Below are positions 8,516 to 18,183 of a stretch of 38,865 nt of DNA, in pieces. The notes under the pieces were generated by a model. It did not search any database. It was not told the DNA's origin and worked only from the letters and a program-made list of their open reading frames with translations. Numbering within the stretch: the first letter of the stretch is position 1; every line of letters starts with the position of its first letter. The position numbers and the translations under genes were made by a program. Location: positions 1 to 38,865 of the forward strand of contig OMXK01000031.1 in assembly GCA_900314995.1 (NCBI GenBank), in the 5' to 3' direction. This DNA comes from an uncultured Prevotella sp. (GTDB lineage: Bacteria > Bacteroidota > Bacteroidia > Bacteroidales > Bacteroidaceae).

Positions 8516-9093
8516 AATTCTGTCTTTTCCTGATTGGCCACCAAGAAGTCGATGTCGTCGAGTCCGTTCATCAGACAATGCTTCTTATAGCCGTTAATGT
8601 CGAAATGTTCGCTGCGACCTGTGGCGAGGTTGGTAACCGTCTGATTCGGGAGATCGACGCACACCTGCATGCTGGGGTCAGCCTTGATACTGGCGAAGAG
8701 TTCGGCCAGGAAGTCGTCGCTCACCTGCACAGGCAGCACGAAATTGTTGAGTTCGTTGTTCTTGTGGATATCGGCAAAGAAACTGCTGATAACCACTCGG
8801 AAGCCATAACCCGCGATGGCCCATGCGGCATGTTCGCGGGAGGAGCCAGAGCCGAAGTTCTTGCCCGCCACGAGGATACAACCGCCGAAGGTGGGGTCGT
8901 TGAGCACAAAGTCTTTGTTTGGTGTGCCGTCTGGCTGGTAGCGCCAGTCGCGGAAGAGATTATCGCCAAAGAAACTTTCCTCGCGGGTCGTTGCCTTCAG
9001 GAAGCGGGCGGGGATAATCTGATCGGTATCCACATTCTCCAGTGGGAGAGGCACACAAGTGGATGTTATCACGTCGAATTTCTGTTTCATCAT
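8494..9093 (-). CDS. leuD: 3-isopropylmalate dehydratase small subunit
   Basis: A 199-aa swivel-domain subunit that pairs with LeuC to isomerise 2- to 3-isopropylmalate. Motifs are the N-terminal PLPLENVDTDQIIPARFLK and GKNFGSGSSREHAAWAI, which contacts the substrate. It begins 16 nt after leuC stops, and its last codons contain the start of the cimA-like gene. Confidence 0.95.
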   Translation of the reverse strand: MMKQKFDVITSTCVPLPLENVDTDQIIPARFLKATTREESFFGDNLFRDWRYQPDGTPNKDFVLNDPTFGGCILVAGKNFGSGSSREHAAWAIAGYGFRVVISSFFADIHKNNELNNFVLPVQVSDDFLAELFASIKADPSMQVCVDLPNQTVTNLATGRSEHFDINGYKKHCLMNGLDDIDFLVANQEKTELWEQQNK

Positions 9094-9109
9094 TTCTATT
9101 TTTTAGAGC

Positions 9110-10483
9110 CTACATGAACTCCCTTGGATCAGTAATCACACCTGTGACGGCTGCGGCGGCAGCAGTCAGCGGCGATGCGAGGACGGTGCGGGCACCTGGA
9201 CCCTGGCGACCTTCGAAGTTGCGGTTAGAGGTAGATACGGAGAGTTTACCTGCGGGTATCTTGTCATCGTTCATCGCCAGACAAGCGGAACAGCCAGGCT
9301 GGCGGATCTGGAAACCGGCAGCCTCAAGGATCTTGTCGAGTCCCTCTTCGCGGATCTGACGATCGACGGCCCACGAGCCAGGTACGAGCCAGGCAATCAC
9401 ATCGTCAGCCTTGCGGCGACCTTTCACGATGGATGCGAAGGCGCGGAAATCCTCTATGCGGCCATTGGTACAGGCCCCCAGGAACACATAGTCGACCTTT
9501 GTGCCCAGCAGTTTCTGCCCAGGCTTGAATCCCATATACCGGAGCGCTTTAGCCTCTCCTTCCGCCGATGCAGGAATGCTCTCCGTAATGCCGATGCCCA
9601 TACCAGGATTGGTGCCATAAGTGACACGCGGCTCGATATCGTCTGCGCTGAACACCAATTCCTTGTCGAACACCGCATCGTCGCCACTCTTCAAGGTCTT
9701 CCAATAGGCCACTGCCTCATCCCAGGCTTCACCCTTAGGTGCATACTCGCGACCCTTCAGATAAGCGAATGTCGTCTCGTCGGGAGCAATGAAACCACCA
9801 CGGGCACCCATCTCTATTGAGAGGTTACAGAGCGTGAGACGTCCCTCCATCGAGAGGCTGCGAACCACATCGCCTGCATACTCCACGAAGTAGCCTGTGG
9901 CACCGGAGGTGGTGAGCTTCGCCATCAGGTAGAGCGCCACATCCTTCGCCGTAACACCCTTCTTCAACTGGCCGTTGATGCTGATGCGCATCGACTTCGG
10001 CTTCTGCTGCAGGATACACTGCGAGGCCATCACCATCTCCACTTCGGAGGTGCCGATGCCAAAGGCCACTGCACCCATAGCGCCATGGGTGGAAGTGTGG
10101 GAGTCGCCACAGACAATCGTCATGCCCGGCAGCGAGAGTCCCTTCTCGGGTCCTACCACGTGGATGATACCGTTATCCTTCGACCACATGCCATAATGCG
10201 TGAGTCCGAACTCTGCCGCATTCCTAGCCAGGGCATCCACCTGCGCCTTAGACACAGGGTCGGCGATGGGTTTATCCTGATCATGCGTAGGCGTATTATG
10301 ATCGGGCATACAGAAAATCTTCTCCGGGCGGAAACACTTCAGACCGCGGGCACGCAAGCCGTCGAAAGCCTGAGGTGAAGTCACCTCATGACAGTAGAGT
10401 CTGTCGATATAAAGCTGTGTGGGGCCGTCAGTCACCTGCTGCACGACGTGCTTGTCCCATATCTTGTCAAATAAGGTATTCAT
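9110..10483 (-). CDS. leuC: 3-isopropylmalate dehydratase large subunit
   Basis: A 457-aa aconitase-family subunit binding a [4Fe-4S] cluster. Recognisable segments are [31 protein letters not shown], the cluster cysteine in [13 protein letters not shown] and the paired cysteines in [10 protein letters not shown]. It works with LeuD in leucine synthesis and, by inference, with citramalate. Its ATG overlaps the leuA stop by 4 nt. Confidence 0.95.
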   Translation of the reverse strand: MNTLFDKIWDKHVVQQVTDGPTQLYIDRLYCHEVTSPQAFDGLRARGLKCFRPEKIFCMPDHNTPTHDQDKPIADPVSKAQVDALARNAAEFGLTHYGMWSKDNGIIHVVGPEKGLSLPGMTIVCGDSHTSTHGAMGAVAFGIGTSEVEMVMASQCILQQKPKSMRISINGQLKKGVTAKDVALYLMAKLTTSGATGYFVEYAGDVVRSLSMEGRLTLCNLSIEMGARGGFIAPDETTFAYLKGREYAPKGEAWDEAVAYWKTLKSGDDAVFDKELVFSADDIEPRVTYGTNPGMGIGITESIPASAEGEAKALRYMGFKPGQKLLGTKVDYVFLGACTNGRIEDFRAFASIVKGRRKADDVIAWLVPGSWAVDRQIREEGLDKILEAAGFQIRQPGCSACLAMNDDKIPAGKLSVSTSNRNFEGRQGPGARTVLASPLTAAAAAVTGVITDPREFM

Positions 10484-11985
10484 TCGTCCTCCTTCTTAAA
10501 TTTGTTGATACAATCGATATAAGCTTCTACGGATGCCGTCACGATATCGGTATTGGCACCGAAACCATAATAGAGTGAACCGTCGTATTCCACCTGCATG
10601 TGGACCTTACCCACATCGTCGGAACCTTTCGAGATAGCCTGGATGGTAAACTCCTTCAGTGTCATCTGTTTCATGATGATCTTCTTCAGTGCCTTGATGG
10701 CAGCATCGACAGGACCGTTGCCGCTGGCGGCAGCCTCGAATTTCTGACCGCTGATATCAAGACCGATAGAAGCCACACTCTTCACCCCCTTTCCAGTAGT
10801 AACCTGGAGGAAGTCGAGCCGTACGGCATGAGCCTCAGCCATATCAGCCCCAGCGAGCATCAGCACGTCGGCATCGTTCACCTCCTTCTTCTGATCGGCT
10901 AAAATCAGGAACTTCTCGTAGACCTTGTCGAGTTTCTCCTCTGACAGCTCGACACCATTCACGTGAAGACGGTGCTTCAGGGCAGCACGTCCGCTGCGGG
11001 CTGTGAGTACGATGCTGTTGTCATCGATACCCACATCTTTCGGATCCATGATCTCATAAGTATGCACATTCTTCAGCACGCCATCCTGATGGATGCCGCT
11101 GGAGTGGGCAAAGGCATTACGCCCCACAATGGCCTTATTGGGCTGCACGGGCATATTCATCAGCGAGGACACCATACGACTCGTGGGATAGATCTTCGTG
11201 GTATTGATATTCGTCTCGATACCCAGCGCCTTGTGGCACTTCAGGATCATCGCGATCTCCTCGAGCGACGTGTTGCCGGCGCGCTCGCCAATGCCGTTGA
11301 TGGTGACTTCCACCTGACGGGCACCAGCCATCACACCATTGAGCGTGTTGGCCGTCGCCATACCCAGATCATTATGACAATGGGTAGAGATGATGGCACG
11401 ATCGATACAGTCGACATGCTCCTTCAGATACTTGATCTTCTCGAAATACTCCTGTGGCAGACAGTAGCCTGTCGTATCAGGGATGTTCACCACCGTAGCA
11501 CCAGCCTTGATCACAGCCTCTACCACCTGGGCGAGATACGCATTATCCGTGCGACCTGCATCCTCGCAGTAGAACTCCACATCGTCGACGAAGCGCTTGG
11601 CATACTTCGTGGCTGCTACCGCGCGCTCGAGGATCTCCTCGCGGGTAGAGTTGAACTTGTACTGGATGTGCTCGTCGCTGGTACCAATACCCGTGTGGAT
11701 GCGCTTGTGCTTGGCATACTTCAGCGCCTCGAATGCCACATCGATATCCTTCTCCACTGCACGCGTCAGCGCACAGATCACAGGCCACGTGACGGCCTTG
11801 GAGATCTCAATCACGGAATTAAAGTCGCCAGGACTTGAAATAGGGAATCCTGCTTCGATCACGTCGACACCGAGCTGCTCAAGTGCCTTAGCCACCTGTA
11901 TCTTCTCTACGGTGTTCAACTGGCAGCCGGGAACCTGTTCCCCGTCGCGGAGTGTCGTGTCGAAAATAAACAATCTGTCACTCAT
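10480..11985 (-). CDS. leuA: 2-isopropylmalate synthase
   Basis: A 501-aa enzyme, first committed step of leucine synthesis: acetyl-CoA plus 2-oxoisovalerate to 2-isopropylmalate. It shows [30 protein letters not shown] (metal site), HSSGIHQDG and a C-terminal regulatory domain from about residue 370, where leucine feedback is expected. It is the first structural gene behind the attenuator at 12042-12182. About 56 nt separate the terminator stem from the ATG. Confidence 0.95.
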   Translation of the reverse strand: MSDRLFIFDTTLRDGEQVPGCQLNTVEKIQVAKALEQLGVDVIEAGFPISSPGDFNSVIEISKAVTWPVICALTRAVEKDIDVAFEALKYAKHKRIHTGIGTSDEHIQYKFNSTREEILERAVAATKYAKRFVDDVEFYCEDAGRTDNAYLAQVVEAVIKAGATVVNIPDTTGYCLPQEYFEKIKYLKEHVDCIDRAIISTHCHNDLGMATANTLNGVMAGARQVEVTINGIGERAGNTSLEEIAMILKCHKALGIETNINTTKIYPTSRMVSSLMNMPVQPNKAIVGRNAFAHSSGIHQDGVLKNVHTYEIMDPKDVGIDDNSIVLTARSGRAALKHRLHVNGVELSEEKLDKVYEKFLILADQKKEVNDADVLMLAGADMAEAHAVRLDFLQVTTGKGVKSVASIGLDISGQKFEAAASGNGPVDAAIKALKKIIMKQMTLKEFTIQAISKGSDDVGKVHMQVEYDGSLYYGFGANTDIVTASVEAYIDCINKFKKEDE

Positions 11986-12041
11986 CTTTTTGTCTTTTGT
12001 TAAATTTATGAATGTGTTACTTACCGTCCTTACAAAGAAAA

Positions 12042-12073
12042 GAGCCTTTCACACTCGGAAGTGAGAAAGGCTC
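12042..12073 (-). terminator. leu operon attenuator terminator
   Basis: On the minus strand, a stem GAGCCTTTC/GAAAGGCTC (9 bp), a T-T mismatch, then CACT/AGTG closed by a TCCG (UNCG-type) tetraloop. It is followed by TTTTCTTTG, a typical U-rich termination tail, and lies between the leader ORF and leuA. The nine bases 12056-12064 are perfectly complementary to 12118-12126 inside the leader ORF, so an alternative antiterminator fold is available that breaks the top of this stem. Confidence 0.88.
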
Positions 12074-12101
12074 CTTATATTCTTCAGTATCTGCATCTGA
12101 C

Positions 12102-12182
12102 CTATATCCATGCCCTGTCACTTCCGCCTGCACCCTGCAGTCGAATAATAATCAGGCCATTAAGTAGATTCAGACTCTTCAT
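12102..12182 (-). CDS. Leu/Ile-rich leader peptide of the leu operon
   Basis: A 26-codon ORF beginning MKSLNLLNGLIIIRL. Five of 26 codons are Leu and four are Ile, including three consecutive ATT codons at 12152-12144. It starts about 25 nt after a good promoter and precedes the terminator 12042-12073. The 9-nt segment able to pair with the terminator arm (12118-12126) starts about 18 nt beyond the Ile triplet and ends about 14 nt before the stop codon. A ribosome stalled for Leu/Ile would leave it free; one at the stop codon would tend to cover it. This is the layout of a classical amino-acid attenuator, and the operon makes leucine and probably isoleucine. Translation is inferred. Confidence 0.82.
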   Translation of the reverse strand: MKSLNLLNGLIIIRLQGAGGSDRAWI

Positions 12183-12206
12183 ACGTTGTAATTTCAAATT
12201 CGGGTG

Positions 12207-12238
12207 CAAAAGTAAACATTTATTTTCTAACAAACAAA
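12207..12238 (-). promoter_or_regulatory. leu operon promoter
   Basis: Minus-strand TTTG (12238-12235), 20 nt, then TACTTTTG (12214-12207), a full -33/-7 pair. The start is expected near 12200, giving a leader of about 215 nt before leuA that contains the leader peptide and attenuator. Confidence 0.75.
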
Positions 12239-12308
12239 TAATTCGTAACTTTTTTGTTCAAATTCGTGTCATTTTATCACTTAATTCGCCATTTTGGCTA
12301 TAAAAACA

Positions 12309-13496
12309 TCATTTTTTGTTCGCCAGACGATACACAGCAGTCATATCGTCGGGTGTAAGCACCTCCATCGCGCCGATGTTCATCTTGCCCCCTCGGCTGC
12401 ACTTCTCGACAAGCACCTTGATCTCATCCTCCGTTGCCTCACGGCCTATGAGTTCTGGAATGCTCGTAGGCATACCGATGGCATGGAAGAAACACTCGGT
12501 GGCCTCGATACCCTTCAGGGCCGTAGCCTTCGGATCAGTGAAATCGTTGGTGACACCCATCACATTGACGGCAAACTTCACAAAACGGCTGATGTGCTTA
12601 TCCATCACGTAGCGCGCCCAAGAGCCCCAGATGGCAGCCAGACCAGCACCATGCGTCACACCGAAGAGTCCGCTCAGTTCGTGTTCCAGTTTGTGGCAGG
12701 CGAAATCCTTCTCTGTGCCGCACTCTGTCAAGTCATTGTGCGAGAGTGAGCTTGCCCACATGATAGCAGCACGATTGCGATAATCCTCAGGATTACGTAG
12801 TACCTCGAATACGGCATCCTTCACCGTCCGCAACAATGCTTCGGCAATGGCGTCAGTTAGCGTGGCATCCTCGTACTTGGAGAAATAGCGTTCCATCGTG
12901 TGCATCATGATATCCGTAGCACCTGCTGCCGTCTGATAAGGCGGTAAGGTATAGGTGCGCTCAGGATTCATAATGGCAAAGCGACAACGGCTCAGGTCGC
13001 TGTTCACGCCACGCTTCAGCATACCCTCGTCGTTGGTGATCACACAACTCGACGACATCTCGGAGCCAGCAGCAGGGATCGTGAGCATGACGCCGATAGG
13101 GAGACAAGCCTGAGGCACAGCCTTCCCATCCCAGAAATCCCACACGTCGCCCTCATAGCACACACCGTAGCCGATGGCCTTTGAAGAGTCGATCACGGAA
13201 CCGCCGCCTACGGCAAGGATGAAGTCGACCTTTTCCTGTCGGCAGAGCGCAATACCCTCCTTTACCTTCGACAACAGCGGGTTAGGCACTACCCCACCCA
13301 ATTCCACATAGCTGATGCCAGCCTCGCCAAGCATCTTGAAAACCTTATCCAGCAACCCCGAGCGACGGGCACTGCCGCCACCATAGTGTACCAGCACCTT
13401 GCTGCCACCTGCCTGCTGAATCAACTGCGGAAGCTTCTCTTCCGACTCTCGTCCGAAAACGACCCTCGTGGGCGCATAAAAATTAAAGTCCTTCAT
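12309..13496 (-). CDS. iron-containing alcohol dehydrogenase (butanol dehydrogenase-like)
   Basis: A 395-aa group III alcohol dehydrogenase. The NAD(P)-binding half has VHYGGGSARRSGLLD and ILAVGGGSVIDSSKAI. The metal half has GATDIMMHTMERYF and HKLEHELSGLFGVTHGAGLA, which supply the Asp/His ligands. It resembles the YqhD/BdhA branch, which is usually NADPH-dependent and reduces aldehydes; the physiological substrate cannot be read from sequence. The ATG at 13496 is preceded by AAGGTG, and a GTG one codon earlier is possible. A TAAATTTG promoter box is at 13543-13550. The downstream small stem GCCATTTTGGC near 12288 is a weak terminator at best. Confidence 0.88.
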   Translation of the reverse strand: MKDFNFYAPTRVVFGRESEEKLPQLIQQAGGSKVLVHYGGGSARRSGLLDKVFKMLGEAGISYVELGGVVPNPLLSKVKEGIALCRQEKVDFILAVGGGSVIDSSKAIGYGVCYEGDVWDFWDGKAVPQACLPIGVMLTIPAAGSEMSSSCVITNDEGMLKRGVNSDLSRCRFAIMNPERTYTLPPYQTAAGATDIMMHTMERYFSKYEDATLTDAIAEALLRTVKDAVFEVLRNPEDYRNRAAIMWASSLSHNDLTECGTEKDFACHKLEHELSGLFGVTHGAGLAAIWGSWARYVMDKHISRFVKFAVNVMGVTNDFTDPKATALKGIEATECFFHAIGMPTSIPELIGREATEDEIKVLVEKCSRGGKMNIGAMEVLTPDDMTAVYRLANKK

Positions 13497-13542
13497 CACC
13501 TTATTATATTATATATATGTCATGCGATAATTTCATTGATTG

Positions 13543-13550
13543 CAAATTTA
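13543..13550 (-). promoter_or_regulatory. -7 box for the alcohol dehydrogenase gene
   Basis: Minus-strand TAAATTTGCA, 47 nt upstream of the ATG at 13496. Confidence 0.45.
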
Positions 13551-13622
13551 TGCAATCAGCGTCAGCCCACCAAATCTTTTCAGATATTTTAGTAAACTTG
13601 CCGAGAATTTACAAATTCTTTG

Positions 13623-13630
13623 TATCTTTG
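13623..13630 (+). promoter_or_regulatory. -7 box for the GH25 gene
   Basis: TATCTTTGCATCG with the ATG only 8 nt after the box, so the mRNA would be almost leaderless. This decides the start at 13639 over the longer open frame to 13540. Confidence 0.6.
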
Positions 13631-13638
13631 CATCGAAA

Positions 13639-14961
13639 ATGAAGAAAACGCTCACATATATCACCATAGTCATGACGGCTCTGATGGCGGCAAGCTATCT
13701 TATCAGCGAGCCAAAACATACCGGCATGAGTCTGAAGACTGTCGCCAAGGCCGACGATAGTCTGCACGCATCATCCAAGGCGTTGAGTCCAGATCAGCAA
13801 CAACTGCTGGAAGAAGAACTGGACTATTATTTCGAACGCCACAATGTGCAGGATGAAGGTTACGAAATGGTTGTGGCCTTTGCCAACGGGCAGCGCCACC
13901 AAGTAGACATCCCTCGCCAAGTGCCCTTGACAAATGTAGGGCTTTGGGACAATAACTTGCGTGAAGGAACAAGCATTGTGCTCGACTCCCTGGGGCGCAC
14001 CATTGTAGGAACCTGTCGCAACAACAGTCTGGAAACAGGCTGGCGCCCTGATTCGCTGGGCATCTACCAAGGTGAGTTCGCGGCAGAGAAAGCCCACGGG
14101 CATGGGGCATACCTCACCCCTGACGGCGGCTATTTCGAAGGACACTGGGATAACGACAAGCGCCACGGTTTCGGCATCAACCTGCAACTATCAGGCGACG
14201 ATCCACGTCTGCACGTAGGCGAGTGGACGAAAGGACGCTTTCAGGGAGAACGGATGAAATACACCTCAGAGCGTATCTACGGTATCGACATTTCCAAATA
14301 CCAACACGGCAAAGGTCGCCGCCCTGTGCCTATCCTATGGGATAAACTCCGTATCACAAACGTGGGCAAGCGCGGCAGCCACAATGTCAGCGGCACAGCC
14401 GACTATCCCGTATCCTTCGTCTTCATCAAGTCGACAGAGAGTACCACCATCCGCAATAAATTCTATGTGAACGATTATGCGCAAGCCCGCAAGCGCGGAA
14501 TTCCCATCGGAGCCTATCACTTCTGGTCGATGCGCACCTCAGGCATAGATCAAGCCCAACATTTCCTACGCAACACGCTCTTCAAGGATGGAGACCTGCC
14601 CCCAGTGCTCGATATCGAGCCCAGCAAGTCACAGGTGGAGCAGATGGGTGCCGACCGTATGTTCATGCAGATACGCATCTGGCTCAGAGCCGTAGAGCGC
14701 AGCACAGGCGTCAAACCCATCCTCTATGTCAACCAAATGTTCGTGAACAATTACCTGTCAAAGCAGCCTGACTTGAAACGTGACTATTGCGTGTGGATAG
14801 CTCGCTACAGCGAATACAAGCCCGACTTGAGACTAGCCTTCTGGCAACTCTGTCCTGACGGCCATGTCGCTGGCATTCAGGGAGATGTGGATATCAACGT
14901 CTTCAACGGCTACAAGCTGCAGTTCGAGAAATTCCTGGAAGAAGAAACGATCAAGAGATGA
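13639..14961 (+). CDS. MORN-repeat GH25 lysozyme-like protein
   Basis: A 440-aa protein with an N-terminal hydrophobic segment (about residues 5-22, signal or anchor). MORN-type repeats follow around 142-185 (GIYQGEFAAEKAHGHG, GGYFEGHWDNDKRHGFG). A glycoside hydrolase family 25 domain runs from about 213 to the end. GH25 hallmarks are IYGIDISKYQ, SFVFIKSTES, IGAYHFWS, the catalytic DIEP (Asp325, Glu327), FWQLCPDG and VDINVFNG. GH25 enzymes cut the N-acetylmuramic acid-N-acetylglucosamine bond of peptidoglycan, so a periplasmic cell-wall role is likely. The MORN plus GH25 combination may target it to membrane or wall. The stop overlaps the rlmH ATG by 4 nt. Confidence 0.85.
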   Translation: MKKTLTYITIVMTALMAASYLISEPKHTGMSLKTVAKADDSLHASSKALSPDQQQLLEEELDYYFERHNVQDEGYEMVVAFANGQRHQVDIPRQVPLTNVGLWDNNLREGTSIVLDSLGRTIVGTCRNNSLETGWRPDSLGIYQGEFAAEKAHGHGAYLTPDGGYFEGHWDNDKRHGFGINLQLSGDDPRLHVGEWTKGRFQGERMKYTSERIYGIDISKYQHGKGRRPVPILWDKLRITNVGKRGSHNVSGTADYPVSFVFIKSTESTTIRNKFYVNDYAQARKRGIPIGAYHFWSMRTSGIDQAQHFLRNTLFKDGDLPPVLDIEPSKSQVEQMGADRMFMQIRIWLRAVERSTGVKPILYVNQMFVNNYLSKQPDLKRDYCVWIARYSEYKPDLRLAFWQLCPDGHVAGIQGDVDINVFNGYKLQFEKFLEEETIKR

Positions 14962-15428
14962 AGACGCTATTAATACTTGTTGGCAAGACCAACGACAAGC
15001 ATTTCCAGGCAGGCATCAGCAACTATGTGGATCGTATCAGCCACTATATGCCTTTCGAGCTCATGGTGATTCCCGAGCTCAAGAACACCAAGAGTCTCAC
15101 TGAAGAGCAACAGAAGACAGCAGAAGGTGAACTGATTCTCAAGCAACTACAACCATCCGACACTGTGGTCCTGCTAGACGAGCATGGGCGCGAACTGCGC
15201 AGTATAGAGTTTGCTCGATGGCTGGAACAAAAACGGAATACCGCACGCAGACTGGTCTTCATCATCGGCGGCCCCTATGGTTTTTCACAGACCGTCTATG
15301 AAAGAGCCAACGAACAGTTATCACTCTCAAAGATGACATTCTCACACCAGATGATAAGGCTGATATTTACCGAACAAGTATATCGTGCATGTACCATCAT
15401 CAAGGGCGAGCCCTATCACCACGAATAA
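14958..15428 (+). CDS. rlmH: 23S rRNA (pseudouridine-1915 N3) methyltransferase
   Basis: The 156-aa length and SPOUT signature are typical: LLDEHGRELRSIEFA in the middle, VFIIGGPYGFSQTVY (SAM-binding knot) and the C-terminal LSLSKMTFSHQMIRL ... EQVYRACTI with terminal GEPYHHE. RlmH methylates the pseudouridine in helix 69 of 23S rRNA on assembled 70S ribosomes. It is coupled to the GH25 gene by an ATGA overlap. Confidence 0.95.
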   Translation: MKTLLILVGKTNDKHFQAGISNYVDRISHYMPFELMVIPELKNTKSLTEEQQKTAEGELILKQLQPSDTVVLLDEHGRELRSIEFARWLEQKRNTARRLVFIIGGPYGFSQTVYERANEQLSLSKMTFSHQMIRLIFTEQVYRACTIIKGEPYHHE

Positions 15429-15433
15429 AGAAT

Positions 15434-15464
15434 AATCCCCCGTCTCTAAACTGAGCGGGGGATT
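15434..15464. terminator. shared terminator between rlmH and the zinc peptidase
   Basis: AATCCCCCG/CGGGGGATT, 9 bp, extended by CTC/GAG, between two converging genes. Neither side has a perfect T-run; the minus side (ATTATTCTTTATT) is richer. It probably works in both directions. Confidence 0.65.
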
Positions 15465-15478
15465 GTTGAATAATGCTA

Positions 15479-16351
15479 TTAGAGGTCGTTGTAATTCTGA
15501 ATGCTAAAGGTGGATGTACGCATATCACCCGTTTCGAAGCCGCGCTTCAACCAGCGTTTGCGCTGATCGCTCGTTCCATGCGTGAACGACTCTGGGGTAG
15601 CCCTACCCTGCGCTTTCTTCTGCAACCAGTCGTCACCGATGGCCTTTGCAAGTTCAAGACCCTTCTCCAGATCACCATACTCCATCGAGTGGTTCATCTC
15701 TTCCTCATAATGAGCCCATACACCAGCATAATAGTCGGCCAATAGTTCCAGGCGCACACTAATCTGGTTAGCCCCCACCTTATCGCTCTGGTTCATCGCC
15801 TGATGAGCCTTGCCTAAAGAACCCGTCAGATTCTCGACATGATGGCCGATCTCGTGGGCAATGACATAAGCGTAGGCAAAGGTATTACCCTCAACACCAA
15901 GCTGACGCTTCATCTGCGTGAAGAACGACAGATCGATATACAGTTTCTGGTCGCCAGAGCAATAGAAAGGACCTACGGCAGCCGTAGCGTTACCACAGGC
16001 TGACTGCACCTGATTAGAAAACAACACAAGTGTCGGAGGGGTATAAGTACCACCCATCTCTTCAAACACCTTGCCCCAAACATCCTCCGTAGAAGCCAAG
16101 ATCTTCTTACAATCGGATGCCAGTTCCTGTTCTTCTTCCGTAAAACTAGCCTCATCGATTGTCTCTGTCGGAGCAGTCATCTGCTGTTGGGCAGCCTGCA
16201 AGCCTGCCGACAAAGGATCGCCACCAGTCATCCAAGCAAACAAGGCAGCAACAATCACGGCGCCGATACCGCCAATACCAGCTTTGGCACCACCACTCAT
16301 ACCGCGGCGATCTTCCACGTTTGAGCTTTCTCTTCTTCCATCTAATCTCAT
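15479..16351 (-). CDS. ypfJ: YpfJ-type neutral zinc metallopeptidase
   Basis: A 290-aa protein of the putative neutral zinc metallopeptidase family. It begins MRLDGRRESSNVEDRRG, followed by a Gly/Ala-rich transmembrane segment (about 25-43). The zincin motif HEIGHHVENL is at 166-175, with the third-ligand region LELLADYYAGVWAHY downstream. The segment SACGNATAAVGPFYCSGDQKLYID is also characteristic, and the C-terminus HGTSDQRKRWLKRGFETG is conserved. It is predicted to be membrane-anchored with the protease domain outside. Substrate is unknown for the family. Confidence 0.9.
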   Translation of the reverse strand: MRLDGRRESSNVEDRRGMSGGAKAGIGGIGAVIVAALFAWMTGGDPLSAGLQAAQQQMTAPTETIDEASFTEEEQELASDCKKILASTEDVWGKVFEEMGGTYTPPTLVLFSNQVQSACGNATAAVGPFYCSGDQKLYIDLSFFTQMKRQLGVEGNTFAYAYVIAHEIGHHVENLTGSLGKAHQAMNQSDKVGANQISVRLELLADYYAGVWAHYEEEMNHSMEYGDLEKGLELAKAIGDDWLQKKAQGRATPESFTHGTSDQRKRWLKRGFETGDMRTSTFSIQNYNDL

Positions 16352-16403
16352 AATTCTCTGGTTTTAAGTTTATTATGTTTAAATTTTAAAAGTAATTCTA
16401 GAA

Positions 16404-17156
16404 TCATCTTACCGTCATGTGGAAACAGCCTTGCTTCACCTCGTACTTGATATAGCAACGCTTCTGTTCACGCATATCACGCAGGACTTCGCTGAGCACC
16501 CATTTCAACGTATCGTTGCGCACCATCCGACGTGACGGGCCCTTGGGATTCTCTACAGTACGATAACGATTATAGCAGATATCGAACGTCGTGCCATAAA
16601 GATGGCAAGAGTTTTCTGTGGCATTGCCATTACGCCGACGAAGCTTTGCCACATCCTCCTGCGAACGCAGCACACTCGTCACAATCAACTTATGCATGGG
16701 CACCCCTTTCACATAGAGACTATCGAAGAACGCCTGACCAATGTCCTGAAGGAGTACAGCAGCACGCGGCACAAGATAAGGGATACTGGAGTAGAGCGGA
16801 TCTACATGGTAATAAGGATTAGCTCCCACATAAACCAACTCACGCTTGCGCGACTCAGCATCCTGACGATTCTTCACAGGAGTGACGCCCCACTTGTTGG
16901 CGGCCACCAGTTGAACAGCATTGGTATCAGGGAAAGCAGCCAGATAGTTGGGCACCGAATTGATGCGGTGACGACGCCGTTTAATAGTCTGCTTCTTGGC
17001 TGGGGCTGTGAGAGTCTGTTTATCGGGAGAAGCCGCAACAGTCTCCACCTTACTTTTTCCAGACGCTGCGACAGAGGGGAATGCCCAACGCACACACGCC
17101 AGTACAACTACGACGGCTACAAAGCCCATCAAATATCGTTTTTTTGTCAGTTTCAT
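16404..17156 (-). CDS. DUF5715 / M15-like peptidase
   Basis: A 250-aa protein with an N-terminal membrane segment (about 8-26) and a low-complexity Lys/Arg-rich linker to about residue 65. The C-terminal domain resembles M15/VanY D-Ala-D-Ala carboxypeptidases: SVLRSQEDVAKL, then SCHLYGTTFD (183-192), which keeps the His185 and Asp192 of the S-x-H-x-x-G-x-x-x-D zinc motif, and a final His near KQGCFHMTV. A cell-wall peptidase role in the periplasm is likely but unproven. It is transcribed divergently from phoH. Confidence 0.75.
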   Translation of the reverse strand: MKLTKKRYLMGFVAVVVVLACVRWAFPSVAASGKSKVETVAASPDKQTLTAPAKKQTIKRRRHRINSVPNYLAAFPDTNAVQLVAANKWGVTPVKNRQDAESRKRELVYVGANPYYHVDPLYSSIPYLVPRAAVLLQDIGQAFFDSLYVKGVPMHKLIVTSVLRSQEDVAKLRRRNGNATENSCHLYGTTFDICYNRYRTVENPKGPSRRMVRNDTLKWVLSEVLRDMREQKRCYIKYEVKQGCFHMTVR

Positions 17157-17178
17157 CCAATTTTTCTGATTTCGTTGG

Positions 17179-17207
17179 CAAAGATACGAATATTTTTTGT
17201 AACTTTG
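17179..17207. promoter_or_regulatory. divergent promoters for the DUF5715 gene and phoH operon
   Basis: Minus-strand TATCTTTG at 17186-17179 reads toward the DUF5715 gene. Plus-strand TAACTTTG at 17200-17207 reads toward phoH. The two boxes lie 13 nt apart back to back, so the -33 regions overlap and polymerase binding may be competitive. Confidence 0.65.
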
Positions 17208-17232
17208 TGCCCAAATTTAAATTTTATATCAT

Positions 17233-18183
17233 TTGATAGAGAAACATATCGTTTTAGAGGACATTGACCCTGTGGTATTCTACGGGGTTGGGAATTGTCA
17301 CTTGCAGATGATCCGATCGTTATATCCCAAACTACGCATCGTGGCTCGTGACAATGTAATCCGTATACTCGGCGATGAGGAACAGATGGTCTCTTTCGAA
17401 GAAAATATCGAGAAGATACGTCAGCACGTTCTCCGTTTCAACGCACTCAAAGAAGAGGATATCATAGACATCATCAAAGGGAAACGGACGAAAGACGAAG
17501 TGCCTGAAGGAGTTGTCGTATACTCCATGTCCGGCAGGCCTATCAAAGCAAGGACCATCAACCAGCAACGACTGATAGAAGCCTACAATCAGAACGACAT
17601 GATCTTTGCCGTAGGCCCTGCAGGAACAGGTAAAACATACCTATCTATCGCACTGGCAGTCAAAGCGTTAAAAGAAAAGACGGCAAAGAAAATCATCCTT
17701 AGTCGTCCTGCTGTGGAAGCCGGTGAGAAACTGGGATTCCTGCCTGGTGACATGAAAGACAAGATAGACCCTTACCTGCAACCACTCTATGATGCGCTGG
17801 AGGACATGCTCCCTCAGATCAAGCTGCAGGACATGATGGAGAAGCACGTGATACAGATCGCTCCACTGGCCTTCATGAGAGGACGGACGCTAAGCGATGC
17901 GGTGGTCATACTCGACGAAGCCCAGAACACGACACCTGCCCAGATACGCATGTTCCTGACACGTATGGGATGGAATACAAAGATGATCATTACAGGCGAC
18001 ATGACACAGATAGACCTGCCCCACTCTCAGAAGAGCGGTCTTATAGAGGCTCTGCACATCCTGAACAATATCGAGGGGATCGGTGTCGTCAATCTAGACC
18101 AGCGCGACATAGTACGCCATAAACTTGTGACACGCATCGTCAACGCATACGAAGAATACGATAAATCATATAAAGAACAATGA
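17233..18183 (+). CDS. phoH: PhoH family ATPase
   Basis: A 316-aa cytoplasmic P-loop protein. An N-terminal RNA-binding-like region (to about 100) is followed by Walker A GPAGTGKT (128-135) and the Walker B-type [10 protein letters not shown]. PhoH-like proteins are linked to RNA metabolism and phosphate or stress responses, but the exact role is uncertain. The start appears to be TTG at 17233: no ATG or GTG lies in frame upstream, and the N-terminus [18 protein letters not shown] is the conserved family start. It is first gene of a seven-gene operon; the stop overlaps purC by 4 nt. Confidence 0.88.
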   Translation: MIEKHIVLEDIDPVVFYGVGNCHLQMIRSLYPKLRIVARDNVIRILGDEEQMVSFEENIEKIRQHVLRFNALKEEDIIDIIKGKRTKDEVPEGVVVYSMSGRPIKARTINQQRLIEAYNQNDMIFAVGPAGTGKTYLSIALAVKALKEKTAKKIILSRPAVEAGEKLGFLPGDMKDKIDPYLQPLYDALEDMLPQIKLQDMMEKHVIQIAPLAFMRGRTLSDAVVILDEAQNTTPAQIRMFLTRMGWNTKMIITGDMTQIDLPHSQKSGLIEALHILNNIEGIGVVNLDQRDIVRHKLVTRIVNAYEEYDKSYKEQ

